Shown: positions 23,583 through 32,944 of the stretch, piece after piece
Position numbering within the stretch: position 1 is the first letter of the stretch
Layout of the letters: each line of letters starts with the position of its first letter
Assembly: GCF_012027635.1 (NCBI RefSeq)
Contig: NZ_SNUS01000001.1
Coordinates: 62,001-126,000, forward strand
Length of the DNA: 64,000 bases
DNA from: Thermococcus sp. 21S9
Lineage (GTDB): Archaea > Methanobacteriota_B > Thermococci > Thermococcales > Thermococcaceae
Direction: 5' to 3'
Notes under the pieces: model-generated
What the model saw: only the letters and a program-made list of their open reading frames with translations
What the model was told of the DNA's origin: nothing
Database searches by the model: none
Program-made: the position numbers and the translations under genes

Positions 23583-24109
23583 CCCCTCAGCTCTCTCATT
23601 ATCTCATCCAATATTATTCCGAACTCCCTGTTCCTGTTCTTAACGCTTAGAACGTGGGTCTTTCCGAGGGGCCTGAACTTGTCAATCATCCTCCTGTGGA
23701 CGACCGCCAGAAGGGGTTTGTCCGAGTTCAGCACCTCGCCAATAGCTTTTACGAACTCGTCGCTCTTGTACTCCATCGGGCCGATTTCGTCTATTACAAC
23801 CAAATCCGCCTCAATTAGGGCCCGCCTTATCGCCGAAACTCCGACCCGCTCAAGCTCGTCAACGTGAACGACGTACTTCCCGAAGGGAACCCCGGGCAAG
23901 TGAGACGTTCCGCGCAGGCTCGCGAGCGTTCCTTCCTCACCGGTGTCGAGGGCGATTATTTTGAAGCCTATTCTCCTTCCGTTTCGCCTGACTTCCTTCG
24001 TTATCATGCCCCCAACGATGTAGCCCCATCTCTCAACTTCCCTTGCGACCCTCTCTACGAGCGTCGTCTTCCCAACCCCTGCCGGGCCGGTCACGAAAAC
24101 CCTGACCAT
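23579..24109 (-). CDS. THEP1-type nucleoside-triphosphatase
   Basis: 176 aa. Walker A GPAGVGKTT at 8-16, GGMITKEVRRNGRRIGFKI, Walker B-like LVVIDEIGPMEYKS and a final NREFGIILDEIMREL match THEP1 (the Thermotoga/Aquifex NTPase family related to human NTPCR). Reported activity is slow hydrolysis of all NTPs; the cell role is unknown. Convergent with the CBS protein. Monocistronic. Confidence 0.92.
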   Translation of the reverse strand: MVRVFVTGPAGVGKTTLVERVAREVERWGYIVGGMITKEVRRNGRRIGFKIIALDTGEEGTLASLRGTSHLPGVPFGKYVVHVDELERVGVSAIRRALIEADLVVIDEIGPMEYKSDEFVKAIGEVLNSDKPLLAVVHRRMIDKFRPLGKTHVLSVKNRNREFGIILDEIMRELRG

Positions 24110-24165
24110 TTTTCATCACCGAAGGAGCTTTAAGTTCCTCCCTTAAACCCTTTGGGGTGGTCGCG

Positions 24166-25239
24166 GTGGAGATAAGGTATAAGCCTGAAGAACTCACGAG
24201 GCTCCCGAGGAGCGTTCGCTACGAGACCGGAAAGGTCATCATGATTGACCAGACGCTTTTGCCGAGGGAGTTCAAGACCATCGAGCTGAGAACTGTTGAT
24301 GAGGTCGCCGAGGCAATCATCACGATGAAGGTCCGCGGTGCCCCGGCCATTGGAGCGGCTGCTGCTTTTGGTCTGGCCCTCTACGCGGACACGAGTAAAG
24401 CGAAGACCAAAGACGAGTTCATGGACGGCTTTTACAGGGCCTACGACAGGCTGAGGAACACGCGCCCCACAGCTGTAAACCTCTTCTGGGCGCTCAACAG
24501 GATTAAGAAGCTCGTCGAGGAGAACGCCGAGAGCCCGCTGGAGGAAATCAGGAAGCTCATAGTTGCGGAAGCGCAGAGGATAGCGGACGAGGACGTTGAG
24601 GCGAACCTCAGGATGGGCCACTACGGGGCGGAGGCCTTACCCGAGGGCAACGTTTTAACGCACTGCAACGCCGGAAGCTTGGCAACGGTCCAGCTCGGAA
24701 CCGTTGGAGCCGTTCTGCGCGTGATGAACAAGGACGGAACGCTGAAGCTCCTCTGGGTGGACGAGACGAGGCCAGTCCTTCAGGGAGCTCGCTTGAGCGC
24801 GTGGGAGTACAACTACGACGGCATTCCGCTCAAGCTGATAACCGACAACATGGCCGGCTTCGTGATGCAGCAGGGAAAGGTTGACGCGATAATAGTCGGC
24901 GCCGACAGGATAGTGGCCAACGGCGACTTCGCCAACAAGATAGGCACCTACACCCTGGCGGTTCTCGCGAAGGAGCACGGGATACCTTTCTTCACGGTTG
25001 CACCGCTCTCGACGATTGACATGAGCCTGAAGAGCGGGAAGGAGATACCGATTGAGGAGCGGAAGCCGGAGGAAGTTCTGACCTGCGGCGGCTGCAGAAT
25101 CGCCCCCGATGTGGACGTCTACAATCCGGCCTTCGACGTCACACCGCACAGGTACCTCACAGGAATAATAACCGACAGGGGCGTCGTCTACCCGCCGTTT
25201 GAGAGGAACCTGAAGAAGTTGTTCAAGGGGCAGGAATGA
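24166..25239 (+). CDS. mtnA: S-methyl-5-thioribose-1-phosphate isomerase
   Basis: 357 aa of the eIF2B-alpha/MtnA family. MKVRGAPAIGAAAAFGLALYA, LTHCNAGSLATVQLGT (catalytic Cys), GADRIVANGDFANKIGTYTLAVLAKEH (catalytic Asp) and the C-terminal NPAFDVTPHRYLTGIITDRG are diagnostic of MtnA rather than ribose-1,5-bisphosphate isomerase. It isomerises methylthioribose-1-P to methylthioribulose-1-P in methionine salvage. The best start is GTG 24166 after GGGGTGG; GTG 24157 is three codons longer. Confidence 0.92.
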   Translation: MEIRYKPEELTRLPRSVRYETGKVIMIDQTLLPREFKTIELRTVDEVAEAIITMKVRGAPAIGAAAAFGLALYADTSKAKTKDEFMDGFYRAYDRLRNTRPTAVNLFWALNRIKKLVEENAESPLEEIRKLIVAEAQRIADEDVEANLRMGHYGAEALPEGNVLTHCNAGSLATVQLGTVGAVLRVMNKDGTLKLLWVDETRPVLQGARLSAWEYNYDGIPLKLITDNMAGFVMQQGKVDAIIVGADRIVANGDFANKIGTYTLAVLAKEHGIPFFTVAPLSTIDMSLKSGKEIPIEERKPEEVLTCGGCRIAPDVDVYNPAFDVTPHRYLTGIITDRGVVYPPFERNLKKLFKGQE

Positions 25240-25240
25240 G

Positions 25241-25531
25241 TTATTTCTTTCCCTTTATCTTCCCAAGCAACTCCCTAATCCTCCCCAGAACAGACCTTTT
25301 CCCCTCGACCACCTCTTCTACAAAAACACCCTCTATCTCGCCGAGGCGCTCCTCGAAGGCCGGCAGGAGAAGGCCAACCAGCTCGATGGGTTCGAGACAG
25401 GGGCAGTCAACGGAGTAGTCGAGCGGTTCTCCGTCAGGAAACTCCGCCCTGAGCGTTAGACCCCCTTTCGCCTTCTTGACCTCAAAGCGGACGATGCCTT
25501 TCTTTCCGACAACCTTTCCCCTGACAAACAT
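25241..25531 (-). CDS. Hypothetical small protein
   Basis: 96 aa, not recognised. MFVRGKVVGKKGIVRFEVKKAKGGLTLRAEFPDGEPLDYSVDCPCLEPIELVGLLLPAFEERL looks like a beta-sandwich half followed by helices, with a single CPC motif; the C-terminus is basic (GRIRELLGKIKGKK). It is convergent with mtnA, the stops being a base apart. Real-gene support: full-length frame of high coding quality in a compact region. No function proposed. Confidence 0.65.
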   Translation of the reverse strand: MFVRGKVVGKKGIVRFEVKKAKGGLTLRAEFPDGEPLDYSVDCPCLEPIELVGLLLPAFEERLGEIEGVFVEEVVEGKRSVLGRIRELLGKIKGKK

Positions 25532-25641
25532 CGGGGGTAGTGCAGACGAGGAATTTAAAGGCCTTTTTTGAACGGAGGGTTGAAAACCTTGGGAGAGTGA
25601 AGCGTTTAAAGGTTTGAGTCTATTTCAAACCGGTGGTGGCG

Positions 25642-26778
25642 ATGTTCTGGCTCAAGACGAGAATCATCGAGGGCAAAGGTTCCCTTGAGAAGCTCAGGAA
25701 AGAGGTGAGCGGGCATGAGAGGGTTCTTATCCTGGCCAGCAACTCGATGAAAAAGCACGGCTTCCTGAGCGAGGCTGAGGATTACGTTAGGGAAGCGGGA
25801 GCGGAGGTTCTGTCCATAGCCGGCCTCCCGGCGGAGCCAAGCGTGGAGACGATAGAAGAGTTCCTGCCGAAGGTGAGGGAGTTTAAGCCGGACCTGCTGA
25901 TAGCGCTCGGCGGTGGAAGCGTGATAGACACGACGAAAGCGCTGAAGGTCTTCTACGATGCTCCAGAGCTGAACTTCGAGGAGATAGCCTTCATAGACCG
26001 CTTTTCAAAGCCCAAACCTGTCCCAAAGCTGAAGACGAAGCTCATAGCGATTCCCTCAACGAGCGGTGCAGGAAGCGAGGTCTCCGGAGCGAGCGTTCTG
26101 AAGAAGGGCGGAATCAAGTACAACATCGTTACGCCGGAGATAGCGCCCGAGGTTGCGATACTTGACCCTCGCCTGCCGATGACGATGCCGAGGGAAGTGG
26201 CGCGAAACTCCGGGTTGGATGTGCTCGTCCACGGAATAGAGGCTTACACAACCAAAGTCGCCAACGACTTCAGCGACGCGATGGCGATTAGGGCAATAAA
26301 GACCGTCTTCGGCTACCTTGAGAAGAGCCTTGAAGGCGACGAGGAAGCGCGCGAAAAGATGCACTACGCTTCGACGATAGCTGGGATAGCCTTCCTCAAC
26401 GCGCGCCTCGGCCTCTGCCACGCGATGAGCCACAAGGCCGCTTGGCTCGGTCCGCACGGACTTCTCAATGCTATATTCCTGCCCTACGTCATGGAGTTCA
26501 ATGCCGAGAGAAGCGACTACGCGAGGAGGCGCTACGACGAGATAGCGAGGGAACTTGGACTTAGAGACTGGAGGGCGCTGGTTGATGCCGTTAGAGAGCT
26601 CAACGAGCGGACGGGCGTTCCAAAGCTGAGCGAGCTCGTCGATGAAGAAACATTCATGGCGAGGCTCGACGAGATGGCCGAGAAGGCCTACCGGGACGGC
26701 CTCTTGGCCTTCAATCCGGTCGAGGCAAAGCCCGAGGAGATAAGAGAGCTGTATTTAACGGTCTTCAGGGGAGAGTAA
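25642..26778 (+). CDS. Iron-containing alcohol dehydrogenase
   Basis: 378 aa, group III ADH. NAD(P) motif GGGSVIDTTKAL (about 94-105), IPSTSGAGSEVSGASVL, and metal ligands in GLDVLVHGIEAY and GLCHAMSHKAAWLGPHG (His residues). C-terminal half helical. Thermococcales use such enzymes to reduce aldehydes with NADPH. ATG 25642 has the typical GGTGGTGGCG leader; the GTG at 25633 lies in it. TATA GTTTAAAGG at about 25603-25612. Confidence 0.93.
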   Translation: MFWLKTRIIEGKGSLEKLRKEVSGHERVLILASNSMKKHGFLSEAEDYVREAGAEVLSIAGLPAEPSVETIEEFLPKVREFKPDLLIALGGGSVIDTTKALKVFYDAPELNFEEIAFIDRFSKPKPVPKLKTKLIAIPSTSGAGSEVSGASVLKKGGIKYNIVTPEIAPEVAILDPRLPMTMPREVARNSGLDVLVHGIEAYTTKVANDFSDAMAIRAIKTVFGYLEKSLEGDEEAREKMHYASTIAGIAFLNARLGLCHAMSHKAAWLGPHGLLNAIFLPYVMEFNAERSDYARRRYDEIARELGLRDWRALVDAVRELNERTGVPKLSELVDEETFMARLDEMAEKAYRDGLLAFNPVEAKPEEIRELYLTVFRGE

Positions 26779-26799
26779 AAGGGGAAGAAAAGCTGGGTT

Positions 26800-28293
26800 T
26801 CAGCCAACCTCTACTTCCTTTTCTCCCCCGTTCTCGGTTCCGCGAATCTTTCCGCCCTTCATGACCTCGACGATGGCCAGGCTTAGTATCGCCAGAAAGA
26901 GGTAGATTCCGGCGGAGGTTCCAAAGAGCACCTCGTAGGCCTTCGTCGTAGGTATCTTTATCTTGACCCACGAAGGGGCACCGGGCGGATGGAAGAGGGT
27001 GTAGTAGGTGCTCATGACGGTTCCTGCGATAGCTGGCCCCCACGTCGAGCCGAAGTTCCTGAAGAGGCTGTTGGCACCGGTCGCGACGCCCATGACCCTC
27101 TGCGGGACGCTGAAGACGAGAACGTTGATGAAGGAGATGTTCATCAGCGTTATTCCCGCGCCAACGTAGGTTATCATCGCCACGAAAGCCCAGAGGTGGT
27201 TCGGCGGGAATTCGGGGGCGTACTTCGCCAGAATGGCGAGGCCCGAGCTCGCGATGAGCGCTCCTGTTATCGCGAGGGGCTTGGCGCCGATTTTGGGCAT
27301 CAGCTTACCTGCCAGGGGAGCTATTACGAGCATGACGCCCGCCATTGGAGTCATTAGCAGACCGCTCTCGAGTATGCTCTTGCCGAAGCCGTACGGTGGC
27401 TTCATCTGGAAGATGTAGGTGTTCGCCTGGCTCATCATCGAGATTCCAAAGGCCGCGAACATGATTCCGAGGTTCACTATGGCAGGATTGCGAGATGCCA
27501 CGATGTCGAGGGGAATTATCGGGTTCTCCGCGCGTTTTTCCCAGAGGACGAGCAGGACCGCGCCGACTATCGAGACAGCGAAGAGGACGAGGGTTTCCCT
27601 TGCGGTCCAGCCGACGTTCGGGGCGCGCGTTACCGCGACGAGTGCCGGAACGACGGCCCAGACGAGGAGCAACGCTCCCTGCCAGTCGAGCTTTCCAGGG
27701 TTGATGTAGCGACTCTCACGGAGTATCTTCCACGCGAGGATGAACATCAGAACCGCGAAGGGAGCGGCGGTGTGGTAGGTCCAGCGCCAGCCCCAGTGCT
27801 GGGTAACGTAAGCTCCGAGCGGTAGCGCGATAACCATACCGACGCCGAACATCGCGCTTATCATTCCCTGAACCTGCGGGACCATCTCGGGCGGGAACTC
27901 CTCACGGACGAGGCTGAAGGCGAGCGGGAATATGGCCATTCCAAAGCCCTGGATTGCCCTGCTGAAGAGCAACCAGCGGAAACTTGGCGCAAAGCCGTTG
28001 AGTATGACGCCGAGGGTGTAGAAGCCGAGGGCAACGAGGAACATCTTCTTCTTGCCGTACATATCGCCGAGCTTTCCGAAGAGCGCGACGCTGACCGTTC
28101 CGACGAGGAGATAAATCGTGAGAACCCAGCTGACGTCGTTGGGGTTTATCGCGAACTCTTTCTGAATCGTTGGCAACGCTGGAGTTAGCATCGCCTCAGT
28201 GTACATGACGAGGAGCGGAAGGAGAACCACGACGAGCGTGGCCTTCTTCGCATAGCTGAGGTCGTACGTTTCACCGTTCCTCGTGACGTTCAT
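26800..28293 (-). CDS. MFS drug-efflux-type transporter
   Basis: 497 aa, about 14 membrane segments, DHA2 layout. Motif A-like GKLGDMYGKKKMFL after helix 2, motif C-like GMVIALPLGAYV, and the first segment VVVLLPLLVMYTEAMLTPALPTIQKEF. Proton-coupled export of a hydrophobic compound is likely; substrate unknown. The promoter at 28327-28335 is followed by two CGATAT-type palindromic sites before the start codon, so the gene is probably repressed until an inducer binds a local regulator. The C-terminal tail is charged. GGTGAAGAG precedes the ATG. Confidence 0.9.
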   Translation of the reverse strand: MNVTRNGETYDLSYAKKATLVVVLLPLLVMYTEAMLTPALPTIQKEFAINPNDVSWVLTIYLLVGTVSVALFGKLGDMYGKKKMFLVALGFYTLGVILNGFAPSFRWLLFSRAIQGFGMAIFPLAFSLVREEFPPEMVPQVQGMISAMFGVGMVIALPLGAYVTQHWGWRWTYHTAAPFAVLMFILAWKILRESRYINPGKLDWQGALLLVWAVVPALVAVTRAPNVGWTARETLVLFAVSIVGAVLLVLWEKRAENPIIPLDIVASRNPAIVNLGIMFAAFGISMMSQANTYIFQMKPPYGFGKSILESGLLMTPMAGVMLVIAPLAGKLMPKIGAKPLAITGALIASSGLAILAKYAPEFPPNHLWAFVAMITYVGAGITLMNISFINVLVFSVPQRVMGVATGANSLFRNFGSTWGPAIAGTVMSTYYTLFHPPGAPSWVKIKIPTTKAYEVLFGTSAGIYLFLAILSLAIVEVMKGGKIRGTENGGEKEVEVG

Positions 28294-28303
28294 ATCTCTT
28301 CAC

Positions 28304-28335
28304 CGATATGTCGAACGATATATCGTCTTATAAAG
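28304..28335 (-). promoter_or_regulatory. MFS gene promoter with two tandem CGATAT operators
   Basis: On the minus strand: TATA CTTTATAAG (28327-28335), then CGATATATCG (perfect palindrome, 28316-28325; 12 bp with flanks), then a related CGACATATCG (28304-28313). The sites are 12 bp apart, about one helical turn, between TATA and start codon, as expected for cooperative binding of a repressor. Confidence 0.6.
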
Positions 28336-28387
28336 TTAGCGGTAGGGGTTATAAAGCATCACCGACAATAAGTGTCTGGTGGGAGTA

Positions 28388-28591
28388 GTGTCAGAAGTCA
28401 TCTCCGGAGTCTATAGAAAGGGGGGGCTAATCCTCCTCGACGACAAAAAACCACGAGAGGGCGAAACAGTAACAGTAAAGATACTCACGAGAAAAGAGCT
28501 AGTAAAAAAGCTGGCGGGGATTCTTGGGGAAGGAAAAAGCACAGAGGTAGAGAAATACCTGGAGGAGCTCCACGATGAGGGTGCTCCTTGA
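28388..28591 (+). CDS. DUF104-type antitoxin (VapB-like)
   Basis: 67 aa. SEVISGVYRKGGLILLDDKKPREGETVTVKIL is the pattern of the DUF104/AF2212 antitoxin family, which pairs with PIN toxins in archaea; the C-terminus is an acidic helix (STEVEKYLEELHDEGAP). GTG 28388 follows GGTGGG; GTG 28379 is three codons longer. Overlaps the toxin gene by 17 nt. A TATA (GGTTATAAAG) sits near 28347-28356. Confidence 0.82.
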   Translation: MSEVISGVYRKGGLILLDDKKPREGETVTVKILTRKELVKKLAGILGEGKSTEVEKYLEELHDEGAP

Positions 28592-29024
28592 CACCAACGT
28601 TCTCTACAACTACCTGTACCGGACGGAGTTGACACCAAAGGCAGAGGCTATTCTCTCGGAGGAGTGTCAGTTCTACATCAGCAACCTGATTCTTAACGAG
28701 CTAACTTATGCAGTTATTCGAAAAACCGCGGAGTTAAAGTTCGGGGCTCGCTCCTACCATAAGGTCAAAGAGATACTGAAGAAGGAGGGTTACAAACCAT
28801 TTGAAGAGCCTCTTAAGAGGATGGAGCTTGTTTTAGAGGCCCTAGGCATCGAGAGAATTCCCGATTCAACCGATTGGGAGGCTATTAAGTCCCTGATGTT
28901 CAAGTATTCATTGTTACCAAACGACGGCACAATTCTCGCAACAGCTCTTGAAAGGAGAATGGACGCAATTGCCACATTCGACGGGGACTACAGTAAAGTT
29001 CAAGAACTAAAGGTTCTCCCTTGA
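28575..29024 (+). CDS. PIN-domain toxin ribonuclease (VapC-like)
   Basis: 149 aa. D6 in LLDTNVLYNYLY, E at SNLILNELTYAVI, and the C-terminal acidic set in SLLPNDGTILATALERRMDAIATFDGDYSKV give a full PIN active site. Probable RNase toxin held by the DUF104 partner. It ends only 3 nt before the Lhr-type helicase, so the three genes look like one operon, an unusual setting for a toxin-antitoxin pair. Confidence 0.87.
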   Translation: MRVLLDTNVLYNYLYRTELTPKAEAILSEECQFYISNLILNELTYAVIRKTAELKFGARSYHKVKEILKKEGYKPFEEPLKRMELVLEALGIERIPDSTDWEAIKSLMFKYSLLPNDGTILATALERRMDAIATFDGDYSKVQELKVLP

Positions 29025-29027
29025 ATC

Positions 29028-31799
29028 ATGCACCCACTCCTCAGAAAGGCCATCAGGGAGCGCTTTGGGAAGCTCAACCGGCTCCAGCAGGACTCATTCA
29101 GGGAGGTTAGCTCGGGGAAGAGCGTTCTAATCATTGCCCCAACCGGCTCGGGGAAGACGGAAGCCGCTGTTCTGCCGGTTTTCAACAAAATCCTTGAGGA
29201 AGGACTAAAACCCATCTCAGCTCTCTACATAGCCCCGCTCAAGGCCCTCAACAGGGATTTGCTCGAGAGGCTCGAATGGTGGGGGAGGAAGCTCGGAATA
29301 ACCGTCGAGGTCAGGCACGGTGATACGTCAGCCTACAGGAAGGCGAAGCAGACTAAGAACCCGCCTCAAATGTTAATCATCACCCCCGAAACCCTCGGCG
29401 TGATTTTGACGGTCAAATCACTTCGAAAACATCTTGAAAACGTGAAGTTCGTCATCGTTGACGAGATAGCCGAGCTCGTAGATAATAAGCGCGGTTCTCA
29501 GCTCCTTCTGAACCTTGAGAGACTCGCCGAGATTGCCGAGTTCAAGCGGATAGGCATGACGGCGACGGTTGGCAACGAGGAAGAGGTGAGGGACTGGCTC
29601 AGGGCCGAGGCGATAGTAAAGCCGAACTGGAGGAAAGCCTACCGCTTCCACGTGCTCTACCCGAAGCCGAAAGAGGAAGACATGAAGCTTGCTGAGAAGC
29701 TGAGCGTCTCGTCGGAGATAGCGTCGAGGCTTAGGACGCTGTGGGAAATCGTTGAGAGGCACGGAAAGGCCCTCATCTTTACCAACACCCGCCAGTTCGC
29801 CGAGGTCCTCGCGCACCGCCTCAAGGCCTGGGGGAAGCCCGTCGAGGTTCACCACGGCTCGCTCTCGAAGGAGGCGCGCGTTAGGGCTGAGAAGGCCCTC
29901 AAGGAGGGGAAAATCAGGGCCCTAATCTGCACCTCCTCAATGGAGCTCGGCATAGACATCGGCGACGTTGACGTTGTAATACAGTATATGAGTCCGAGGC
30001 AGGTCAACAGGCTGGTTCAGCGCGTCGGCAGGGCGAAGCACAGGATTGGAGAAGTGAGCGAAGGTTACGTAATAGCCACGAACGTCGAGGACTACCTCCA
30101 GAGCCTCGTCATAGCGAAGAGGGCCTTAGAGGGGCGCTTCGAGGCGGTCGAGCCGATAGGCGGGCTGGACGTTCTGGCTCACTTCGTTGTCGGTCTGCTG
30201 ATTGAATACAAGAAGCTCCCCCGTGAGAGACCCTACGAGATAGCGAAAAGGGCTTACGTTTACCGCGATTTGAGCTGGAGCGATTACCTCGACGTTCTCC
30301 GCGTTTTAGAAGACGCTCGCCTTGTCGGCTACGATGAGGAGAGCAACCTCCTCTACCTCAGGCGAGGAGCGTTCCAGTACTACTACGAGAACCTCTCAAC
30401 TATTCCGGACGAGGTCTCGTGGCGCGTTTTTGACGCCAAAAGCGGGCACGTCATAGGAAGACTTGACGAGAGCTTCGTTATGGACCTTGAGGAGGGCATG
30501 GAGTTCGTCATGAACGGGCGGAGCTGGATAGTGCTCAAGATAGACGACGAGGCAAGGCTTTTGAAGGTTCGCGAGAGCAAGAGCCTCGAGAGCGCGATAC
30601 CGAGCTGGGAGGGTGAGATGATTCCGGTTCCGTTCGGGGTTGCCTTCGACGTCGGCAGGCTGAGGAGGGAGTTAGCCTTCGACTTCAGAAAGGCGTTGAA
30701 CCTTCTGGAGGGCGTCGAGTTCAGTGAAGAGGAACTCAGGAGGGCCTTCGAGGAAATCAGGGACGAGCCGTTTCCAACGGATAGAGATATTATCGTCGAG
30801 AGCACGCCGAAGGCAACCATAATCCACGCCGATTTCGGAAGCAGGGCGAACGAAGCGATAGGGAGGATAGTTCACTCGCTTCTAATCCTCCGCTACGGCC
30901 GGGTCTTCTCGGTAAGGAGCCAGGGGCACGCGATAGTCTTCAAGACCCCGTTCCAGCTCAATCCGGAGGAGGTCAAGCGCTACCTCTACCAGGAACCCGA
31001 GAGCGTCGAGTTCATAGTTTCCCGCGCTCTAAGGGACTCCCACGCCTACCGCTGGAGAATGCTGAACGTGGCCAAGCGGTTCGGTGCCTTGAGGCGGGAT
31101 GCAAAGATACGGAGAATCGAGAGGCTCTTCGAGGGGACGGTGATTGAGAAGGAAACGCTCAACGAGCTCTACCACGACAAGGTTGACGTCAGGAAGGCCG
31201 AGCTAATAATGGAGTTGCTCAAGGCCGGTTCGCTGAGGGTGAAGACTGTCCTGAGGAAGGAGCCTTCAACCCTGGCGAGGCTCAACATGACGGTGAGCGG
31301 GGAGTTCCTGCTGTCGGGCGTTCTGGAGAGGGACGAGCTGATTGAGCTGTTCAGGAAGAGGTTGCTTGAGCACGAAGTTGTTTTAGTCTGCACCAACTGC
31401 GGGTGGCACTCGAAGACGAAGGTAGCGAGACTTCAAAACATCAAGCTGAGGCAGTGCCCTCGCTGTGGCTCGAAGATGTTAGCGGTGGCGCACCCGATTG
31501 ACGCCGAGGAGTTTCTCGCGGTGCTTGAGAAAGTGAGGTACGGAAAACTGCTGGAGAAAAAGGAGGAGAGAGCCTATAGGAAGCTGTTAAAGGCGTCTGA
31601 TTTGGTCGATACCTACGGCTTCGAGGCTGTCTTAGCGCTGGCGAGCTACGGAACTGGACCGGATACCGCCTCACGGTTGCTCGCGCAGTACAAAGGGGAC
31701 GCACTAATCCTCGCGCTCATGGAAAGGGAAAGGCAGTTCATAAGGACGAGGCGATTCTGGGTCGATAGGAAAGAGAAGGAAAAGACTGAAGGGAACTGA
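29028..31799 (+). CDS. Lhr-type superfamily 2 helicase
   Basis: 923 aa. Walker A APTGSGKTEAAVLP (about residues 35-48), motif II read as VDEIAEL instead of DEIH/DEAH, motif III MTATVG, helicase C with LIFTNTRQFAEVLAHRL, ICTSSMELGIDIGDVDVVIQ and QRVGRAKHR, then a winged-helix/domain-4 region typical of Lhr proteins. Near 788-822 CTNCGW and CPRCGSK would bind zinc. Lhr proteins unwind DNA and RNA-DNA hybrids; archaeal relatives also work with the RNA decay machinery. Starts 3 nt after the PIN toxin. Confidence 0.9.
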   Translation: MHPLLRKAIRERFGKLNRLQQDSFREVSSGKSVLIIAPTGSGKTEAAVLPVFNKILEEGLKPISALYIAPLKALNRDLLERLEWWGRKLGITVEVRHGDTSAYRKAKQTKNPPQMLIITPETLGVILTVKSLRKHLENVKFVIVDEIAELVDNKRGSQLLLNLERLAEIAEFKRIGMTATVGNEEEVRDWLRAEAIVKPNWRKAYRFHVLYPKPKEEDMKLAEKLSVSSEIASRLRTLWEIVERHGKALIFTNTRQFAEVLAHRLKAWGKPVEVHHGSLSKEARVRAEKALKEGKIRALICTSSMELGIDIGDVDVVIQYMSPRQVNRLVQRVGRAKHRIGEVSEGYVIATNVEDYLQSLVIAKRALEGRFEAVEPIGGLDVLAHFVVGLLIEYKKLPRERPYEIAKRAYVYRDLSWSDYLDVLRVLEDARLVGYDEESNLLYLRRGAFQYYYENLSTIPDEVSWRVFDAKSGHVIGRLDESFVMDLEEGMEFVMNGRSWIVLKIDDEARLLKVRESKSLESAIPSWEGEMIPVPFGVAFDVGRLRRELAFDFRKALNLLEGVEFSEEELRRAFEEIRDEPFPTDRDIIVESTPKATIIHADFGSRANEAIGRIVHSLLILRYGRVFSVRSQGHAIVFKTPFQLNPEEVKRYLYQEPESVEFIVSRALRDSHAYRWRMLNVAKRFGALRRDAKIRRIERLFEGTVIEKETLNELYHDKVDVRKAELIMELLKAGSLRVKTVLRKEPSTLARLNMTVSGEFLLSGVLERDELIELFRKRLLEHEVVLVCTNCGWHSKTKVARLQNIKLRQCPRCGSKMLAVAHPIDAEEFLAVLEKVRYGKLLEKKEERAYRKLLKASDLVDTYGFEAVLALASYGTGPDTASRLLAQYKGDALILALMERERQFIRTRRFWVDRKEKEKTEGN

Positions 31800-31816
31800 C
31801 ACACTGTTGTGAGGGC

Positions 31817-32881
31817 TCACTCCTTCGGCTCGTTCCCGCCGTAAATCTCGTTGAGGGCCTTCAAAAACTCGCTGGCGGTAACCACGTCCCTGACGTCTAT
31901 GCGCTCGAACCTGGTGTGAGAGATGTCGAGGTTGCCGGGGCCGAAGACTATCGTCCTCGTTCCGTTGTACATGAAGTTTATCGCGTCCGTCCAGCTCCTC
32001 ATCCCGCCGAACTCGTCGAGGCCCGTCCTGTCCATCGCCTTTTTGGCCAGCTGGACTATCTCCTCGTCTGGCTCAAGTCTGTAGCCGTCCCATATCTCGG
32101 TGTACTCGTAGCTCTTGGTGTACTCGTCGAGTATCGGGTCCATTAAATCCAGAACGTCCTCAACCTCCTGCTCAGGCAGGAGCCTCGCCTCGAGCCTTCC
32201 CTTGCACAGGGCCGGGATTAAGTAGACCGGATTCTCGCAGACGAGCTCCTGAACCCCTATGTGCGGGTCGAAGAACTCGCCCTTGGCCTTGAAGGGTTCG
32301 AGCTTCTTGAGTTCTTCCAGCATTTTGTAGGTTTCCTCTATGGCATTTACACCGCTCTCGGGGCAGGCACCGTGAGCCTCTTTGCCGTCCACCTCAAAGT
32401 AGGCCTCGATGTTGCCTGCGTGGGCGATGTGAACCTCAAGGTCAGTCGGCTCAAGGACAACGGCCATCTTGGGTCTATACCTCTCCATGAAGAGCGCGCT
32501 TCCGCGACCGCCGAGCTCCTCGTCGCTGACGAAGACGATACCGACGTTGAGGTCTTTGCCCTCTTTCCTAAGCTCCTCGAGCATGAGAAGAATCGCGGCG
32601 GCTCCGCCCTTGATGTCGCTCGCTCCTGTGCCGTAGATTATGTTGCCCCTGACGAAGGGCTCTGCGCGAATCGGTATGGTATCGACGTGGACTTCGTAGA
32701 AGAGCTCCGCCTCGGGGTTCACGACGAGGTCTATTATCTCGCCATCGCTCTCTATCTTGACGTCGTAGTCGAGCCTGTGCAGGAACTCCATGATGTGGAG
32801 CATGAGCCTGTCTTCCTGGCCCGAAGGCGAGGGTATCTTCAAAAGCTGGAGGAGTATCTCCTTCGCTCTCTCGGTCTTCAT
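31817..32881 (-). CDS. M20-family deacylase/aminoacylase
   Basis: 354 aa. Binuclear zinc site: YEVHVDTIPI (H and catalytic D), YGTGASDIKGGAAAILLMLEEL (D), FVSDEELGGRG (EE), VLEPTD, and a late His in ISHTRFERI. Dimerisation domain at about 165-275. The sequence is closest in style to ArgE/DapE/LysK enzymes that remove acyl or LysW-linked groups from amino acids, but no biosynthetic neighbours are present, so the substrate is open. The start follows AGGTGAACC at 32881. Confidence 0.88.
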   Translation of the reverse strand: MKTERAKEILLQLLKIPSPSGQEDRLMLHIMEFLHRLDYDVKIESDGEIIDLVVNPEAELFYEVHVDTIPIRAEPFVRGNIIYGTGASDIKGGAAAILLMLEELRKEGKDLNVGIVFVSDEELGGRGSALFMERYRPKMAVVLEPTDLEVHIAHAGNIEAYFEVDGKEAHGACPESGVNAIEETYKMLEELKKLEPFKAKGEFFDPHIGVQELVCENPVYLIPALCKGRLEARLLPEQEVEDVLDLMDPILDEYTKSYEYTEIWDGYRLEPDEEIVQLAKKAMDRTGLDEFGGMRSWTDAINFMYNGTRTIVFGPGNLDISHTRFERIDVRDVVTASEFLKALNEIYGGNEPKE

Positions 32882-32944
32882 TTGGTTCACCTAATGGGTT
32901 TTGGATTGGGAGCTTATAAAACCCTCACCCCCTCATACCAATAC

